Shown piece after piece: positions 34,129 to 47,134 of a stretch of 64,000 nucleotides of DNA. The position numbers and the translations under genes are program-made. The stretch comes from Dendrobium chrysotoxum. Lineage: Eukaryota > Streptophyta > Magnoliopsida > Asparagales > Orchidaceae. The notes beneath the pieces are model-generated. The model was not told the DNA's origin. It did not search any database and was given only the letters and a program-made list of their open reading frames with translations. Each line of letters opens with the position of its first letter. The first letter of the stretch is position 1. The stretch covers positions 82,463,528 to 82,527,527 of the forward strand of contig CM034312.1 in the NCBI GenBank assembly GCA_019925795.1, written 5' to 3'.

Positions 34129-36366
34129 ATGAACATCAGTTTTCATGAAGTTTAAAGAAGTGCAGAAGCACTATATATAATTGGTGCTAACGTTGAATGC
34201 TTCTAACTTTTAAATTTGACACTAGACAAGTTGGGATATCTAAGTAATATAAATATTAAATACCTTTTTTATTTTCATTAAGAAGGAGTAGAAGTGGAGC
34301 TTGAAGGTCTCATCTCTCGCTAATATTATAATTTAGGGCTGATTCTTACTAAGATTTTATTTGGATAATTTTCTTTTTTCTTTTAAGAAAAAATAGTCAA
34401 TAAAAAATAATGTGTTTGAATGGCAGTTTTTATAGTTTTTAAAAATGTTTGCCTTATAAAAAAATAATTTTAAGAAATATATTTAAAATTATGGTAGACA
34501 ATAGAACTTTTAAAAGAAAAATAGAAAAGATTAAAAACCTAAGTGTTAGAGATAATGAAGACTAGTTTTTACTATTGTTTCCATGTATATTTATTGTTGA
34601 AAATTTTCTTCTTCTTAGGAGCTACAAAATTGAATGTTTAAAAACCTCAAATAATTAAGAATAATCTTATAAAGAGAAATAAAGGGAACATTAAAAAACA
34701 ACTGTGTCATACAATTCTCTAATAAATGAGTAGGGCTATATAATTAGTTAATAAAAAGGATATGTCTCATATAATTACTTTTAGAGTATAATCTTCGTAT
34801 GCCAAGCCTTATAGTTAATTAATAAAGTTTCTTGGAGGCAAATGTCATTGAGAGAAAAAGATTGTCTCGTCTTCGCCCATATGAACCGAATAAAGGGCCA
34901 CCATTCCACAATCCTTAGAATAAGAAGAAGAAGATTAATGATAGAAAAAAAGTGAATTACTATTGATAGTACCAAGAATAGAATCATTATTGCAATCAGA
35001 ATTAGTGCAAATATATATATGCTGGCCTTAAGAGCATCATAAATGTTCAAGCATCAAATAGAATTTTCATACTCATAAGGAAGGATAGAAAATATCTTAA
35101 GATATCCTAAAAGACCTAAAAATCAATGAAATTATATCCCAAATGATCAAGAACTATGGAACCATTAGCCAATTGTTTAAAAAAAGATTTTGAGATTTCT
35201 TCTTGCCAATAATATTATACTTAGAATATATCTTCATAATAGCATACGGTAATAATGAATCATTAAGAGAAAGAGTCATGAGATCTCTTAGCATGTCAAT
35301 AAACTATACGTTCACTATTTGCTAAGACAATATAAAATATGATCGATGTAGTATTAACTAGAAGAGGGCAGGGTTCATCTTACCCCAATGAGCACTATTT
35401 TTAAGAAATAATGTAGGATTTCTAAACGTCATCTGTAATTTCCTTAAAGTGCCCATAGATATAAGATTTATCTTAGAAGGAGCAAACCTCAAAAAGAATT
35501 GATTGTTGGATGGTAAAGGCCTAAGTATAGAAATTAAATATTATTAAAAGGGTTGTCTTGATAAGCTCAAGGTAGAAACCCTTCTAGCTAGATAACCAAC
35601 CAAGTATTTTGTAAAGAATAGTCTAATACAAATTACTCTTCAGCTAGGTGGAATGAAAAAGAGCATATTAAATAAGTTATTAGGAGATTCTTTGAAGTCA
35701 AAGAGAAAATCTTAAATACGTTTGTTTAATATGCATAACATGTAGACTGTACTGTATAAAATCTATCCTCTAATACGGTAGATACTAAAAAATATTTTTC
35801 TTTGTCAATTGTGATTAACATCATAAACTGAATTCTACAATTGGATAATATTGGTGACTTAATATTTTTTATATCATATTTATCCTTTCCCATAAATGAT
35901 CCTCAGTCAACTTGGTGCCATTGATGATTTCTCCACTCTTTTTTTAATACATATTCATTTCTTCTGAATACATGATCCCCATTTAAGAATATACGATGAT
36001 AGCTAGTCAAATCATAAATATTTTTTCTCCATTTTTTTATGTGAATGCTTTACATATTTATATGCAATATGGGCATGACAACTTTCCTGTAGTGCTCCAA
36101 CTTTATTTCATCCCATACTTTGGAAAATCATAAGTTATCCATAGTAGTATTGCTTTCATCTGAAAGTTTTATTTTCTGAAAGTACCTTATATGAGCACAC
36201 ATTCTTTCCATAAAATCTTCAGACAATCTATCACTGGTTGTTATAAGTACACTTCTTCTTTTTTTGTTTATTTATGTAGTCTAGGTATAATGAGCATGAG
36301 AAATATGTATGTAGTTATGTACATCTCAGGTGAGAGATTACAAAGTTTAAGTATTACTCTCCAGCA
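34129..36366. other. AT-rich region with possible retroelement decay
   Basis: Minus-strand translations near 34780-35500 give isolated phrases faintly like a copia integrase (an L-x-DM-x-RDLMT-type stretch), but they are too broken to call. No host gene seen. Confidence 0.3.
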
Positions 36367-36474
36367 GCATCAGTAAGATGAACTTGCTTGATTATGGGAA
36401 GTGAAATCATCATCACATAAGCATCAGTAAGATGAACTTGCTTGATTATGGGAAGTGAAATCATCATCATATAA
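36367..36474. repeat. 54-bp tandem duplication
   Basis: Two adjacent 54-base units (starting GCATCAGTAAGATGAACTTG) differ at one position. On the minus strand they encode the same 18-residue block twice, but no larger protein is supported. Confidence 0.92.
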
Positions 36475-38197
36475 TCTAATCCTAATATCATGTAATTGGG
36501 TGGTGAACTGTGGATGTCTAAGATCAAAGTGCTTTTATACCTCAACATCTAATAGATGAATTAGATCACCTGATTTTAAAATTCTTTCATGAAGCCATCT
36601 CATGTGACTAGTAGAGCTCATGGATGCATATTGTTTTTATAGATGTGAAATGATATGTAAATAAATAACTTACTATATGGGACATCCTTGTGCTACCTTT
36701 GTTTCTCACTTCTTGATTTGAAGTGAGGTGCATTAGTGCTTATATACAATTTTTATAAAATCATCCTTGTAATATAGTATATTATTGTTACCACAACAAT
36801 CTACTTTTTCTTCACTTAAACTTAATTTGGACACTAACATATTTTTTCTGCATAAATCAACAGAAATTAATTTATCTGTTGGATTAGTTTCCTTTATTAG
36901 TCCAACAAATTGACTGAAATACTCATGCATCATGTTATACTTTGTCTTAATGTTGAGCATCCTAAGTGCAATTGAAAAGTTAAAGCGAATGGTGTAACCA
37001 TTCCAAAGTGGTTGTTGAGCTGCCCGTAATAATTAAAAAAAAATTTGGTCTTCTATGTTAGAAGGTTCATTTGTATGTTCTTTAAATTGTGAGCCATTTG
37101 CATTGAAAACCATCTCTTTATTTCTCCAATTATGTTCTTTATCTATTGGTACGTAGCTTGTAGAAGCACTGCATTAAGATTCGATACATGAATATCACTC
37201 TCCATGTGATGTCCAGAATAAAAAAGTAGATTGGAATCCTTTACATTAAATCAAGCTTAACCTCACCGGCCATAAGTTACGCTTAATTTTTATGTTTAGA
37301 GCATAAATATCTAAACCTTCCTTTGGATAAAAATAATGATTGTTGAGAAGCTATGCATATTAAATATTTAATACCTTTGATGAACTAATCTATTATTCCT
37401 TTATGCCTATGCTATATTTATGTAAAATTAAAATAGACTAGATAGAATTTCTTTAACAAATGAAGGTCCTAATATCAAATAAGTATACCAATTTTGGTTA
37501 AAATTTTCATAAACAAAATATAAATGTACTAAATAAAAATTTCATTTAAATTTAACCTAAAATTTCTAAACAAAATTTCACTTAATTATAACATAAAATT
37601 TTTAAACTTAATGGATCACTAAAATCTAACAAAAGAACAAATATTTCACCCAAAAAAGGGTCATTAAAATCCAACAAATGAAAATATTTGTAAACCAATG
37701 AATGATATCTAAAATCTAACCTAAAACATAAAGATTTCTCAAAAACATTTTTATAATCTAAATTGAAATATATATTAAAAAATTTAAACCCTAAACCTAA
37801 AATTTTATAAGCCTAAATAAAAAAAAACTAATTAACAAAATCTTAAATTGATTGAAAAATAAGATAAAGAAAGATATTTCCCTTCAAATCAATTTAAGAA
37901 TTGAAGTATTAAATCTAATAAAAAATGGCTTGGGAGGTTGGGAGCTTCAGAGATGCGAATAAGAGGAAGAAGATAATAAGCGAAAAATTATTATAAATTT
38001 TTTAGCAAAAATTGTACGAGAAATAATTAACGATATATCTGTAAGAATATTCTACCTAAAATATCTCCATTAAATTCCACCGGCACTTCAGCCATCAGTG
38101 CCACCTGAATTTTCATCCATTTTGATTCCGTCAGTAATTAATTTCATCAGAAATCTCATTTTTCTTTCTTGTAATTATTATCAAAGGATAAAGATTT
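36475..38197. other. AT-rich intergenic DNA
   Basis: No gene supported. A 75-codon minus-strand frame at 36733-36960 has no recognised motif. Several phrases (AATTTAACCTAAAATTT, TCCAACAAATGAAAATATTT) recur loosely around 37550-37700. Confidence 0.35.
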
Positions 38198-38202
38198 GTA
38201 AT

Positions 38203-39211
38203 TGTTGCGGGCTAGAATATACACGGCGAAAGAGTTAGAAAATTTTTGTCTCAGCATTGTACGAATATCCAGCACACAAACAGAAGAAAATACAACACCA
38301 GGATTTTTACGTGGAAAACCCTGAAAAGGGAAAAACCATGGGCCACGCTCAGTTGAAAGAATTCCACTAGTATCTGCTTTGGTTACAAGTGATTGACTCG
38401 TCCTTGAAGTTGAGGACGATCATATTACAATTCTCTCTGATTGAAATTCAATGACCAGTAGAGAGCGAAAATCCAGTAACGCTGAGAGGTTGAGTGTAAC
38501 TCCAGTGTCAAGTGGCGGTCCAACGGAACTTCGTCGTCGACTGGCGGTCCGACTGAACTCCAGCATCAGGTAGTGGTTCGATGGAACTCTGGCGTCAGGT
38601 GGTGGCCGGTGAAACTCCAGCGTCAGTTGGTGATCCGGCGGAACTCCGACGTCGGTTGGTCGAGGAGGAGTCTGGTGGCCAGAAATCTCTCTTCCTTCTC
38701 TTCTCCTCTTGTTTGGGTCCTCTCTTAAGAGAAATGAGGGCCTATTTATAGTTTTTGGAGGATGGCATGACCCTTAAATAGGAGGAGGAGCAAGGGCAAA
38801 TGTGGAGTAATTTGGATGGACATCTGATGCTGAATCCCTTGATCGTGGACCATTTATCAGGCATCTGAAGGTCTTAATGATATCAAAATTCGGCGATCTT
38901 GGGCTCGTTGAATCCATCTCATTGAGCCGCTCGATTCGACTATAAGCATGTCATGTTTGGAAACTGTTTGGTAATCCGAATTATGGATTAAACCTTCCGA
39001 ACGTGCTATGGGCCTTTGATTTGGACTCATTTGGGCTCGGATTGAGTTGAATTTGGTGTCGTTGGGTTTGTATTTCCGAGACGTTCAGTTCGACTATAAG
39101 TTTGCTGAAATCGGAGTTCAGATAGTCTCAGAATTAATTTTTGAAGTTTCCAACATGATTTTTATCTCAAGATTCGTGCCCGATCAGCATAATTTTTTTG
39201 ATGCTATATCA
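38203..39211 (-). mobile_element. Solo LTR, copia-like family A (copy 3)
   Basis: Plus-strand ends TGTTGCGGGCTAGAATATAC and GATGCTATATCA; the reverse complement gives TG...CA LTR ends with a TTTTCCACGTAAAAATCCTG block near its 3' end. Flanking pentamers GTAAT (38198-38202) and ATAAT (39212-39216) differ by one base. It carries CCGGCGGAACTCC-type short repeats at 38500-38660. It lies about 350 bases past the stop codon of the SMXL3-like gene. Confidence 0.78.
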
Positions 39212-39562
39212 ATAATTAATGCTTATTAATAATCATAAGATTGTTTTTTTTTTTATAAAAAAAATACTTCAATTTATTACTTGAATGACATGATATGCCA
39301 AATGATGAGATACCCACAAGAAAACCAGTATCACAATATAAGATCCATTAGACATAGGCAAAAACTTGAAAAAAAAATGTCATCAGGATATTACTTAATG
39401 GTAGATTTTTTCCCCTCCTTTCCCAATACAAAAGCCTCCGGTAGCTAGCAAAATATATATATATCTCTCATTTGAAAATTCACAAAAGCAAATATAAACA
39501 AGAAGCAACACTCTCAGCAGTTCTTAACCCATGAATTCAAACAACAGAAATTTGTAAAAGAA

Positions 39563-42555
39563 TTACAAATCCTCAGGCATTTTAAAAAAGAAGGCTCTAT
39601 CAACAGCACCTAAGAACTTCTCACTCTCCCCACCACACCACAACGACTCAGCCGCTTCATTATCTGCGGCACAAAGATTCAAATCCAAACAAATATATGA
39701 ATTGTTTTCCTTCGCACACAGCTCCTCATCTTTTCCTTCTTCTCTCTCTATTTTCTGCTTCACAGGAGGAGAGCAACCTCTTGATCTTGAATCAAAAGCT
39801 TCACAACTTAATATCACAATGGCATCCTTAACGGCTACTTCCTCACCTTCTAGGCTCTGAAAGCTGCCTTTCTCTATAGCATTTTTGATACCAACTTGAG
39901 AGTGAAAATCCACTTGCTCGGTATCTTCCACCAAGAAGACTCGATGAGGATTCTCTCTCAAAGCTTGAGCAAGCATCTCAAGGAAACCTTGGCTTCGTTC
40001 TGATCTAGACCTCTTGTTCCTTGCATCATCAGTCGAATCAGACTTAGTTGATGAAGAGCTACTGAGCCCTAATGCAACGAAGCTCGTGTGATAACCAAAG
40101 ATCAAGCTTGCAATCTCCCTAGCAATCTTCTCTTTGCCTTCTATATCGCCACCTTGGAAGAACAACCAAGTGTCTTCTTTATTCCTTCTCTTCATACCAG
40201 CTCTGCACTGAAGTATAGTGCTAGCTATCTCAGGGATTATAGCCTTCTGCCATGGCACCTTTCTCTCCAAAGCATTACACAGAATCTTCAGATTCTCAGC
40301 ATTTACTTCTTTGAACTTGTAACAATTCTCCATGTCCATGTTAATTGCCGTAGAAGTTAAATTAGGGTTAGGAGAAGAGTTGTTCAAAATTGTAAAAGGA
40401 AACGCTCTACTGATGCCTTCTGATGACCACACTTGATTTTGCTTCCATGGATGCTGACTTTGATTCAAGCTTATGGCTGTGCTATGGTGGTTGTAGGAAG
40501 ATATAGAAGAATTAGATGGAGAAGTTGAAGAGAAATGAAGAGTAATTTCTGATGTCAGGTTTTGTAGCCTGTTGATTGAATTGAGACAATCCTGCATTGT
40601 ATAAAAGCTCTTTTAGATTTTCTTTCTTTTTACTTAAAAAAAATCATGTATAAATTAAAGGTTTTAAATTAACTACCTGATCTCTAGCATCTTTCTTGCT
40701 CTTTTCTTTATAATGTTGTAGCCATGGAGGTAAAGTCGAGGTAGTCGAAGCTTGAGCATCTTTCTCGAACTTTATGGGGAAATTAGTGCAGCAAGTGAGC
40801 TGATTCCCCTCTGTATCTTCTTGTAGCGCAGGCCAAGCTCCACTTACACTGCTTTTGTGCAGGCTTTGTGCATCACTGGGAAAAAAGAGAATAGAAAATT
40901 ACTCAGCTGCATTTTTTCTTCACTGCTAATTAGAAATTCATATTTGGAGAAGGGATATGTGATTGCAAGCATGGAATATTTAGGTGTAAGTTTGCTTGGT
41001 TTCTTAAACATTTATCTAAATTTGCTTTCCACTCAAATCTGCAAGCAATGAAAAAGCTTTAGATTTGTAAGTATTTTTATATATATTGAAAATTTAGGTT
41101 CTTTTAATCATAAGATATTTTATTTTTGTACTAATTAATTACTATTTAAAAAAAAACGGCTTCCTATCCTTGGTACATGAAAGGAAGAGCCATAAAAGAA
41201 TTCAAAAAAGTAAAACGAAAAAAAAAGAAAGTTGGAGCATAAACTTTTCTTCATTAAAAGTCCTTATACTAACTTTTCTTTATAGATTAGCACACCTTGC
41301 AAGCAACAGCATAGATTTCATCACCTTCATAGGGTTGAAGAACCTTAACAACAGAACTGTGTATAATTCAAAATCATCATAAAAATATAGATATAGATTA
41401 TGAAAATTACCAATTATCGCAATTGAGGCTCAGCTCCAAGCTTCCAACTGGAATAGTAAGAGGCTGCAATCCCCAAACAATCTCTAAAGAAGGATTTCCC
41501 ATCTTGCACCTCATGTAAGTCTGATAAGTAGAAATTCCCATTAGCCAAAACCTTCCTCCTCCTCCTCTTATACCTCCATCTTCACTTCCATTAATACCAG
41601 AGAAAACCAACCTCCCAATCTCCATAATCACATGCTCGACAGGACAATAAAATCCTCCCCTCTCATCATAGCTATTAGCTCTGAACTCTGCAATCCACTT
41701 TATATCCTCCAAGTAAAGCACAGCTCCTTTTCCCACACAACAGTTCTTTATCAACAAGCACTTTAACTCGCTTACCTTCTGCTCCACCTCCCCTCTAGAC
41801 ATCCCACTAAAGGACAACAGTGGAAGATTAATGAACTGCAAGTTTCTGAGAATTTCAGGTACTTGTCCTTTATCAACTCTTTCCATTAACCCCTTCACAA
41901 CTCCTTCAGTATTAGCCAAGCACTCCCCAACCACAACTATACTTCTCTTCTTGCTGCTCATGAGACTTTCAACCAAGCTTGTTATGTCCTCATCAGCCTT
42001 TTCAGGAGTGGTTCGTTTAGGTTTAGGGTTTGAGTTAGGGTTAGGTTCTGATGAGATGGCTTGTTCGACATTAGACTTGACCTGAGTACTCGAAAAGCCA
42101 GCTTCACGCATGACTCGACTAACACTAGGATCATCTAAGATGGAGACGATGAGTTGTTCAAGCTCGATCTTGACGGATAGTAGAGGTTGTTGCTGGTTTT
42201 CGATGGAGCCGCGGCGTTGGTGAGCTTGGGCGCGCTTGAAGGCGGCGATGAGAGCGTTGGATAGGGAAGGGGGTTGTTGAGGGGGAAGGAGAGGGGATGA
42301 GGAAGAGGCGGTAGGGAGGCGGTTAAGGGCGACGTTGAAGCACAGCTCAAGAGCTTTGCATTGGAGAGGATGAGAGTGGGATTGAAGGCAGGCGGAGCGG
42401 AGAAGACCGGTGGAGGAGGAGAGCATGGTGTTGGCGACATGGAGAGGGGTGACTTGAGCATGGCCACGCCGGCGGGCAAGGTTTATGGCTTGCTTGACGA
42501 TGGAGGCAGCATCGGGGGTGAGGGATTGGTGGATCGAGCAACCACCAGCTCTCAT
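39563..42555 (-). CDS. SMXL3: SMXL3-like protein (SMAX1-like, Clp/HSP101-related)
   Basis: Three exons on the minus strand: 42555-41411, 40875-40677 and 40591-39563 (TAA at 39563-39565), with GT-AG introns and phases that join exactly, giving about 790 residues. The N-terminus carries the double Clp-N domain (SLTPDAASIVKQAINLARRR, GHAQVTPLHVANTML, AFKRAQAHQRRGS, SVSRVMREAGFSS). The middle has a degenerate first AAA-like region (RSIVVVGECLANTEGV). Exon 3 has VPWQKAIIPEIASTIL, DTWLFFQGGD, HRVFLVEDTEQVD and the EAR repressor motif LDLNL. An RGKT degron motif is not visible, as expected for the SMXL3/4/5 group, which is known from Arabidopsis to promote phloem formation and to be insensitive to strigolactone and karrikin. 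Length and exon order match the family. It should act in the nucleus with TOPLESS-type co-repressors (family knowledge). A possible AATAAA lies at 39273-39278. Confidence 0.93.
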
Positions 42556-42569
42556 GGCCTTGGTTAGAA

Positions 42570-42616
42570 AATAGTTGAAGAGGGAGAGGAAGAGGAAGGG
42601 GAAGAGGAGGGAGAAG
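42570..42616 (-). promoter_or_regulatory. Pyrimidine-rich 5' leader of the SMXL3-like gene
   Basis: On the minus strand the leader is almost pure CT (CTTCCCCTTCCTCTTCCTCT). Such tracts are common near plant transcription starts. Confidence 0.5.
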
Positions 42617-42633
42617 ATTGTTGTTGGGCTTTC

Positions 42634-42640
42634 TATATAA
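42634..42640 (-). promoter_or_regulatory. Candidate TATA box of the SMXL3-like gene
   Basis: Minus strand reads CACTTATATAGAAAG, a good TATA box about 80 bases upstream of the ATG, just before the CT-rich leader. Confidence 0.55.
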
Positions 42641-43390
42641 GTGGGTTGGTAGTCTATGTTTTCAGAGTGAAGTTGTAAGGGAAGGAGATGAGTGAAGCAG
42701 TGTGAATGTTTTTTAAGAGAGTGGAGGGCTGCTTTTTTGTGTATTTTGCTTTATAAGAGGGAGGCTGATGAGTTGTGTTCTTTTCTTGCATGGGAGGTTA
42801 AATCGATGGTCCAAAGTTGATTTTCTTGCAGTAAAAAGTGGAATGCATGTGCTGACAAGTAGCATCAAAGGACCCGCGGCTTTGTTTATTAGCTCCTTCT
42901 TCATTCATTTTTCTGTGACAAAAATTCTATGCACTGACTCATTGACCTCATGTAAAATATAATTTATTAGTCCTTCATTTTTTTTTTTTTGAGTTTAATA
43001 TGTTAGCAAATGGATGATTTGCTATCTAAAAAAGTCATTTTTTAGATAAATAAAATACAAATGCATTAATATAAATGCTAAAAAATAATTATAATTCATT
43101 GTTTTATGAGATAATTCTATATCAAAATAGCTATTTAACTGTACTTATTGCATATATCTTTGGAGGGATTTGGGCTACCATGGCCTCCATGAAAATTGGA
43201 GTGGCCGTGGAATCAAACATTTGTATGATTTTTTTCATGAAGGGCTCGATCATCCACTTGTTTGGTTGCCTTACAAATTTATGCTAATGGTGATCATCAT
43301 CATGATTCATCTATCTTGATTCAATGCTCTCATCCAAGCCATTCTAATGATGCCGGAGCTATTGCTAGGTTCTTTTATCAGAAACTTCAG
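42641..43390. other. Upstream region of the SMXL3-like gene
   Basis: Likely distal promoter at first, then AT-rich sequence. No regulatory motif can be named with confidence. Confidence 0.35.
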
Positions 43391-43394
43391 TCCA

Positions 43395-43760
43395 TGTATT
43401 AGCCACATAATTAGATAGTTTGACTTTTATATATTTCATTAGGCCTATTACCTTTTAAGTAGCTTACAAATTACTATAAATAAGGGCTGTTGTCTTGTAA
43501 TGGAGGAGATTGATAAGATTTGAGTTAAGCTTTATTTCATTTCTGCATCCTGAAGTATATTCAAGTGGTGGTTTCTTTCCAAGAAAGAGTTCTTGGAGTT
43601 GTGATCGACTAGCTACGGTCACCAGATCATCGAAGTTTCTTCGTTGAGCCCCCTCTTGTCTGGTGTCAATTCTCATGCATTTATGGTGCATCACTTTCTC
43701 TCTCTAAGATGTCAATCAAATATTATATAATTTTCAATCAATTAAAGAGAACATTTAAAC
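43395..43760 (+). mobile_element. Probable LTR fragment with promoter
   Basis: ACTATAAATAAGGGCTGTTG (near 43473) followed by a leader-like stretch with TGGAGGAGATTGATAAG and GTTCTTGGAGTTGTGATC resembles the TATA-and-R region of plant copia LTRs. The ends are not clear. The minus-strand open frame over it is not taken as a gene. Confidence 0.4.
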
Positions 43761-46637
43761 TCAATCTCTCATTCTCTTAAAAGTAGTCCAACATTGATGG
43801 CAATTATAAATCCAAAAGTGACAAATCTTCAATAGAAATCAACTTATGCAAAGGATAGATTATGATTAAAGTAACAAACCTTAACTAGCCAAACCATATT
43901 CTACATGATTAAAATCACATGTCCTACAGATGCAGCCTATGTGTCATATGTATAACTTCTTCAAGCACATAACATCCAAAAGAACAAAAAAAAAAAGAAA
44001 GAAAAAACAATAGAAACATCATTCTCACTCTTTATTCCAAATCATATTATAGATGAAAATTTTTTTATAATAATCTCATATTCTCAGTTAACACATTAAA
44101 AACATCCTTAAAAGATGGCTATGAGAATTTCATAAACAAATGCTGTGAAATGATAAGCAGAATCTAAGCCCATCAGCTTTTTTAAAAATTTAACATGCTT
44201 CACTTTCCTTTTTTACCTTTCTTCTTTTCTCTTTGCAACCTTATAACTTTGGATTATATAATGTATATATTCGATTTATAACTCCCAGCAAAATGATTTG
44301 TAGTGATAGGCAGCTGAGCACAGAAAACGAGACCTCAATTCCCTCTTGGCATCTTTGGCTGGCTACACCAAGAAATAGGGAACACTGTAGGATTTCTTTC
44401 TTCAGGACTCAAAAGAAAGAAGGGAATAAAGCAGCAGAACTCTTCTCAAAGACTAAACATCATTTGGGTGAGTTCATTAGGCTAAGCTTTGCATATAAAG
44501 TTATCAATGTGTATTGATATATGATCATTAATATAATTGTAATAATAAATGATGTGGAATACTGAAAGTTTTCAATACAATAAAGTATCAAATATCATGA
44601 ACTTTTAAAATGCTTGGATCACTACAAAGGCATTAAAATTAACTTTTTTTTTCTGTTTTTGTGATTTGAAACTCTAATCCTTCCTCTCTTTTTTAAGATC
44701 AAAGATGATACTAATCAACAAAAATGTGAGAAATGAAGAGATCTCATTTCATTGTTGTGTGCTTGGACAAATGGCCTCCATTGTTGTGCACTTTCATAGA
44801 AGGCAGCTCTCCACCTTGTTCTAGGAGAAGAGACAAAGTAAATGTACAGAAATACAGGATACTTAACTCTAGAGAAGATCTCATTTCATTGCGCAGATAT
44901 CTTATGCTGGTCTATATTGCTTTTAATCTAAAACAAGCTGAAAACCTGCAACATGTTGGATTTTGCAGAGAAGGAAAAGAAATGAAAGGGGGGCAGATAG
45001 ATGAAAGAGAAAGAAAAAATTTCAGCTACAAATTGAACATATTTCTTCATCACGTTTAAATAGATAATGCATTGATATGATATATAAAATGCGCATCAGA
45101 TGCTAATAAAAAACACAAAGCACTTTGTTATTCTGTTTCTTTCAGCATTGCTCTGATTATTATGAAGTTGTTAAGTTATCAATGTTATTAACATTTACAT
45201 AAGAATGTTCTGTTACTCATCGCTTGTAGTCTCAGCTGTTTCTGAATAAAGATGACAGAGACACTAAGAAATTTAAAATTATTAATTAAAAAGTAGAAAA
45301 AAAGGTAACTAAATAGAAAAATTCCAATTATTTGCAAAGAAAATTTGTTATTGAGCATATAAATTCACAGTAAAATATGGAAGAATATGCAAAACAAAAT
45401 ATTCACTGCTAAATCTTTATCTTCTACAAGGAAAAATAGGATGCCATTCATTACAAAGATTAAACTTTCATGCAAAAACAAACAAAAAAAAATCATATTT
45501 TCATTGCTGCAGAGAACCAAGGATTGATTTTGAAATCAAGAAAATCATAATTACATTGCTAAATCTTATTTGCAGCAAAAAAAAATTATGTTCTTGCAAT
45601 CAAACTGCTTCATTGATAAAGATCAGTACTGAGATGCTTAGACCTTTATCTGCAATTCCTTTTCCTTGAACATGAAATTGTTCACAAATTCATGCAAAAA
45701 GAAAAAAAAAAGAAGAAAATTTTCATGAATGCAATATGCTTCTCTTTCAAACAAGTTTCAGTCACAGTCAAAAGCCTTGATCCCCAGATGGTCCAAAAGA
45801 CATATAAAGGATCTTCTAATAATTAGCATGAGAAAAGTACTTGGAATTGCTACAAAAGGTGTGCTTGAAGGCAGAAAAAACACAGCTAAAGGAGATCAGT
45901 AGGATCCTCGCCATTGCTCCCTTTCTCATTCCTAACGGTTCTCTACTATTTGAAAGTTTCGAAAGAACAAGCAAATGTAAAACTAAAGCAACAACAAAAG
46001 AAAATTTTGAAAATTTTCTCTAATTTATTTCCTTTTCTTCTTCCATTTTTATGTGCTTGAAACCTCCCTTTCTGTCACAAATCAACTCCTTTTATTTCAG
46101 ACTGTGCCATACTTTAAATTAAAGCTCTCTCTCCTAAAAGCAAGATTAAAAGCATTATGTGGCATTATCTATTTAAAAGCTCTCCTCATTTAATTGCCAC
46201 CAAATGCAAGCTTCTTTGGTTTCTATGGTTGAATGGGGCCATGTGATCAAAAGCATTATCTTTGGTGATAAAGAAGTAGCCATAAGTGAATGCTTCCTGT
46301 ATCAGTCCCAAAGCAAAATTGAAGAAAATCTGTAATGTTTCATATAAACTGATGGAATGGTCTTCAGCTCTCCCTTTCATCATGATTTTAAAAATACTCG
46401 CAATCTTTTTTCATTCGGCTTTGGAATGAGATTAGCAATTAAAAAAAAGAGTTTTAATATAAAAACATTAAATATATGATCATTATAACTGTATATGGAG
46501 AGCATATGTCACTTATATTTTTTTCTATATTGTATAATTATTTCATTATTAATATTATTAAATATATTTTTATTTGGATAAATTATAAAATAATCTCGGT
46601 TGGTTAAATTATTAAATGAGTTTAATTTATATTTCTC
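43761..46637. other. AT-rich intergenic DNA
   Basis: Nearly 2.9 kb with no recognised element and no supported gene. Frames at 44233-44517 and 44733-45059 lack motifs and context. A phrase AGATCTCATTTCATTG recurs at about 44739 and 44876. Confidence 0.35.
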
Positions 46638-46645
46638 ATATGAGT
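46638..46645. repeat. 8-bp target duplication, left (hAT-like copy 3)
   Basis: ATATGAGT, repeated exactly at 47135-47142. Confidence 0.9.
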
Positions 46646-47134
46646 TAGGGGTGTTAATATATGACACGATCTGAAAACCTGATCGGAACTCGACCCGATC
46701 CGAAAATCTCGGGTTCGGGTTGACTCATTTAATAAATGGGTCGGGTTTGAGTTTAATTTTTCGATCCAATTGAAATATCAGGTCGGGTCATGTTAACCTG
46801 CGAATCTGAACGAAACCCGTTTAACCCGTCCGTCGCATTCTCACTCGTTCATCCCATTTGACTCGAACAATCGCTCAATCAAATCTCGCCCATGCTCACA
46901 CTAGTCACATTCGCTGGTCGAGCTCGCCTCGCCCTTGCCCGCTCGCACTTGTTTGTCGTTCTCAACGGGTTAACAGGTGTGGTCGTGTAGGGTCGGGTTG
47001 GGGTCGGGTCGGGTTCAGTTCTAGATTATTAATCCGTTTGGACGAACAGATCAAGTTCGGGTCAGACGTGTTAAGAGCAGGTCAGTTTCGGATTTAACTC
47101 AAATCTGGCCCGAAAATGTGCTTTGACACCCCTA
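46646..47134. mobile_element. hAT-like non-autonomous element, TAGGGGTGTYAA family (copy 3)
   Basis: Ends TAGGGGTGTTAATA and TTTGACACCCCTA, flanked by a perfect 8-bp duplication, the diagnostic of hAT insertion. Interior words GGGTCGGGTTGGGGTCGGGT and CCCGATCCGAAAATC match copy 1. It fixes the family boundaries for the other two copies. Confidence 0.88.

Noticed and set aside
34780..35500. Possible copia integrase remnant on the minus strand
   Set aside because: Only one or two weak phrases are recognisable; the similarity is too slight to call.
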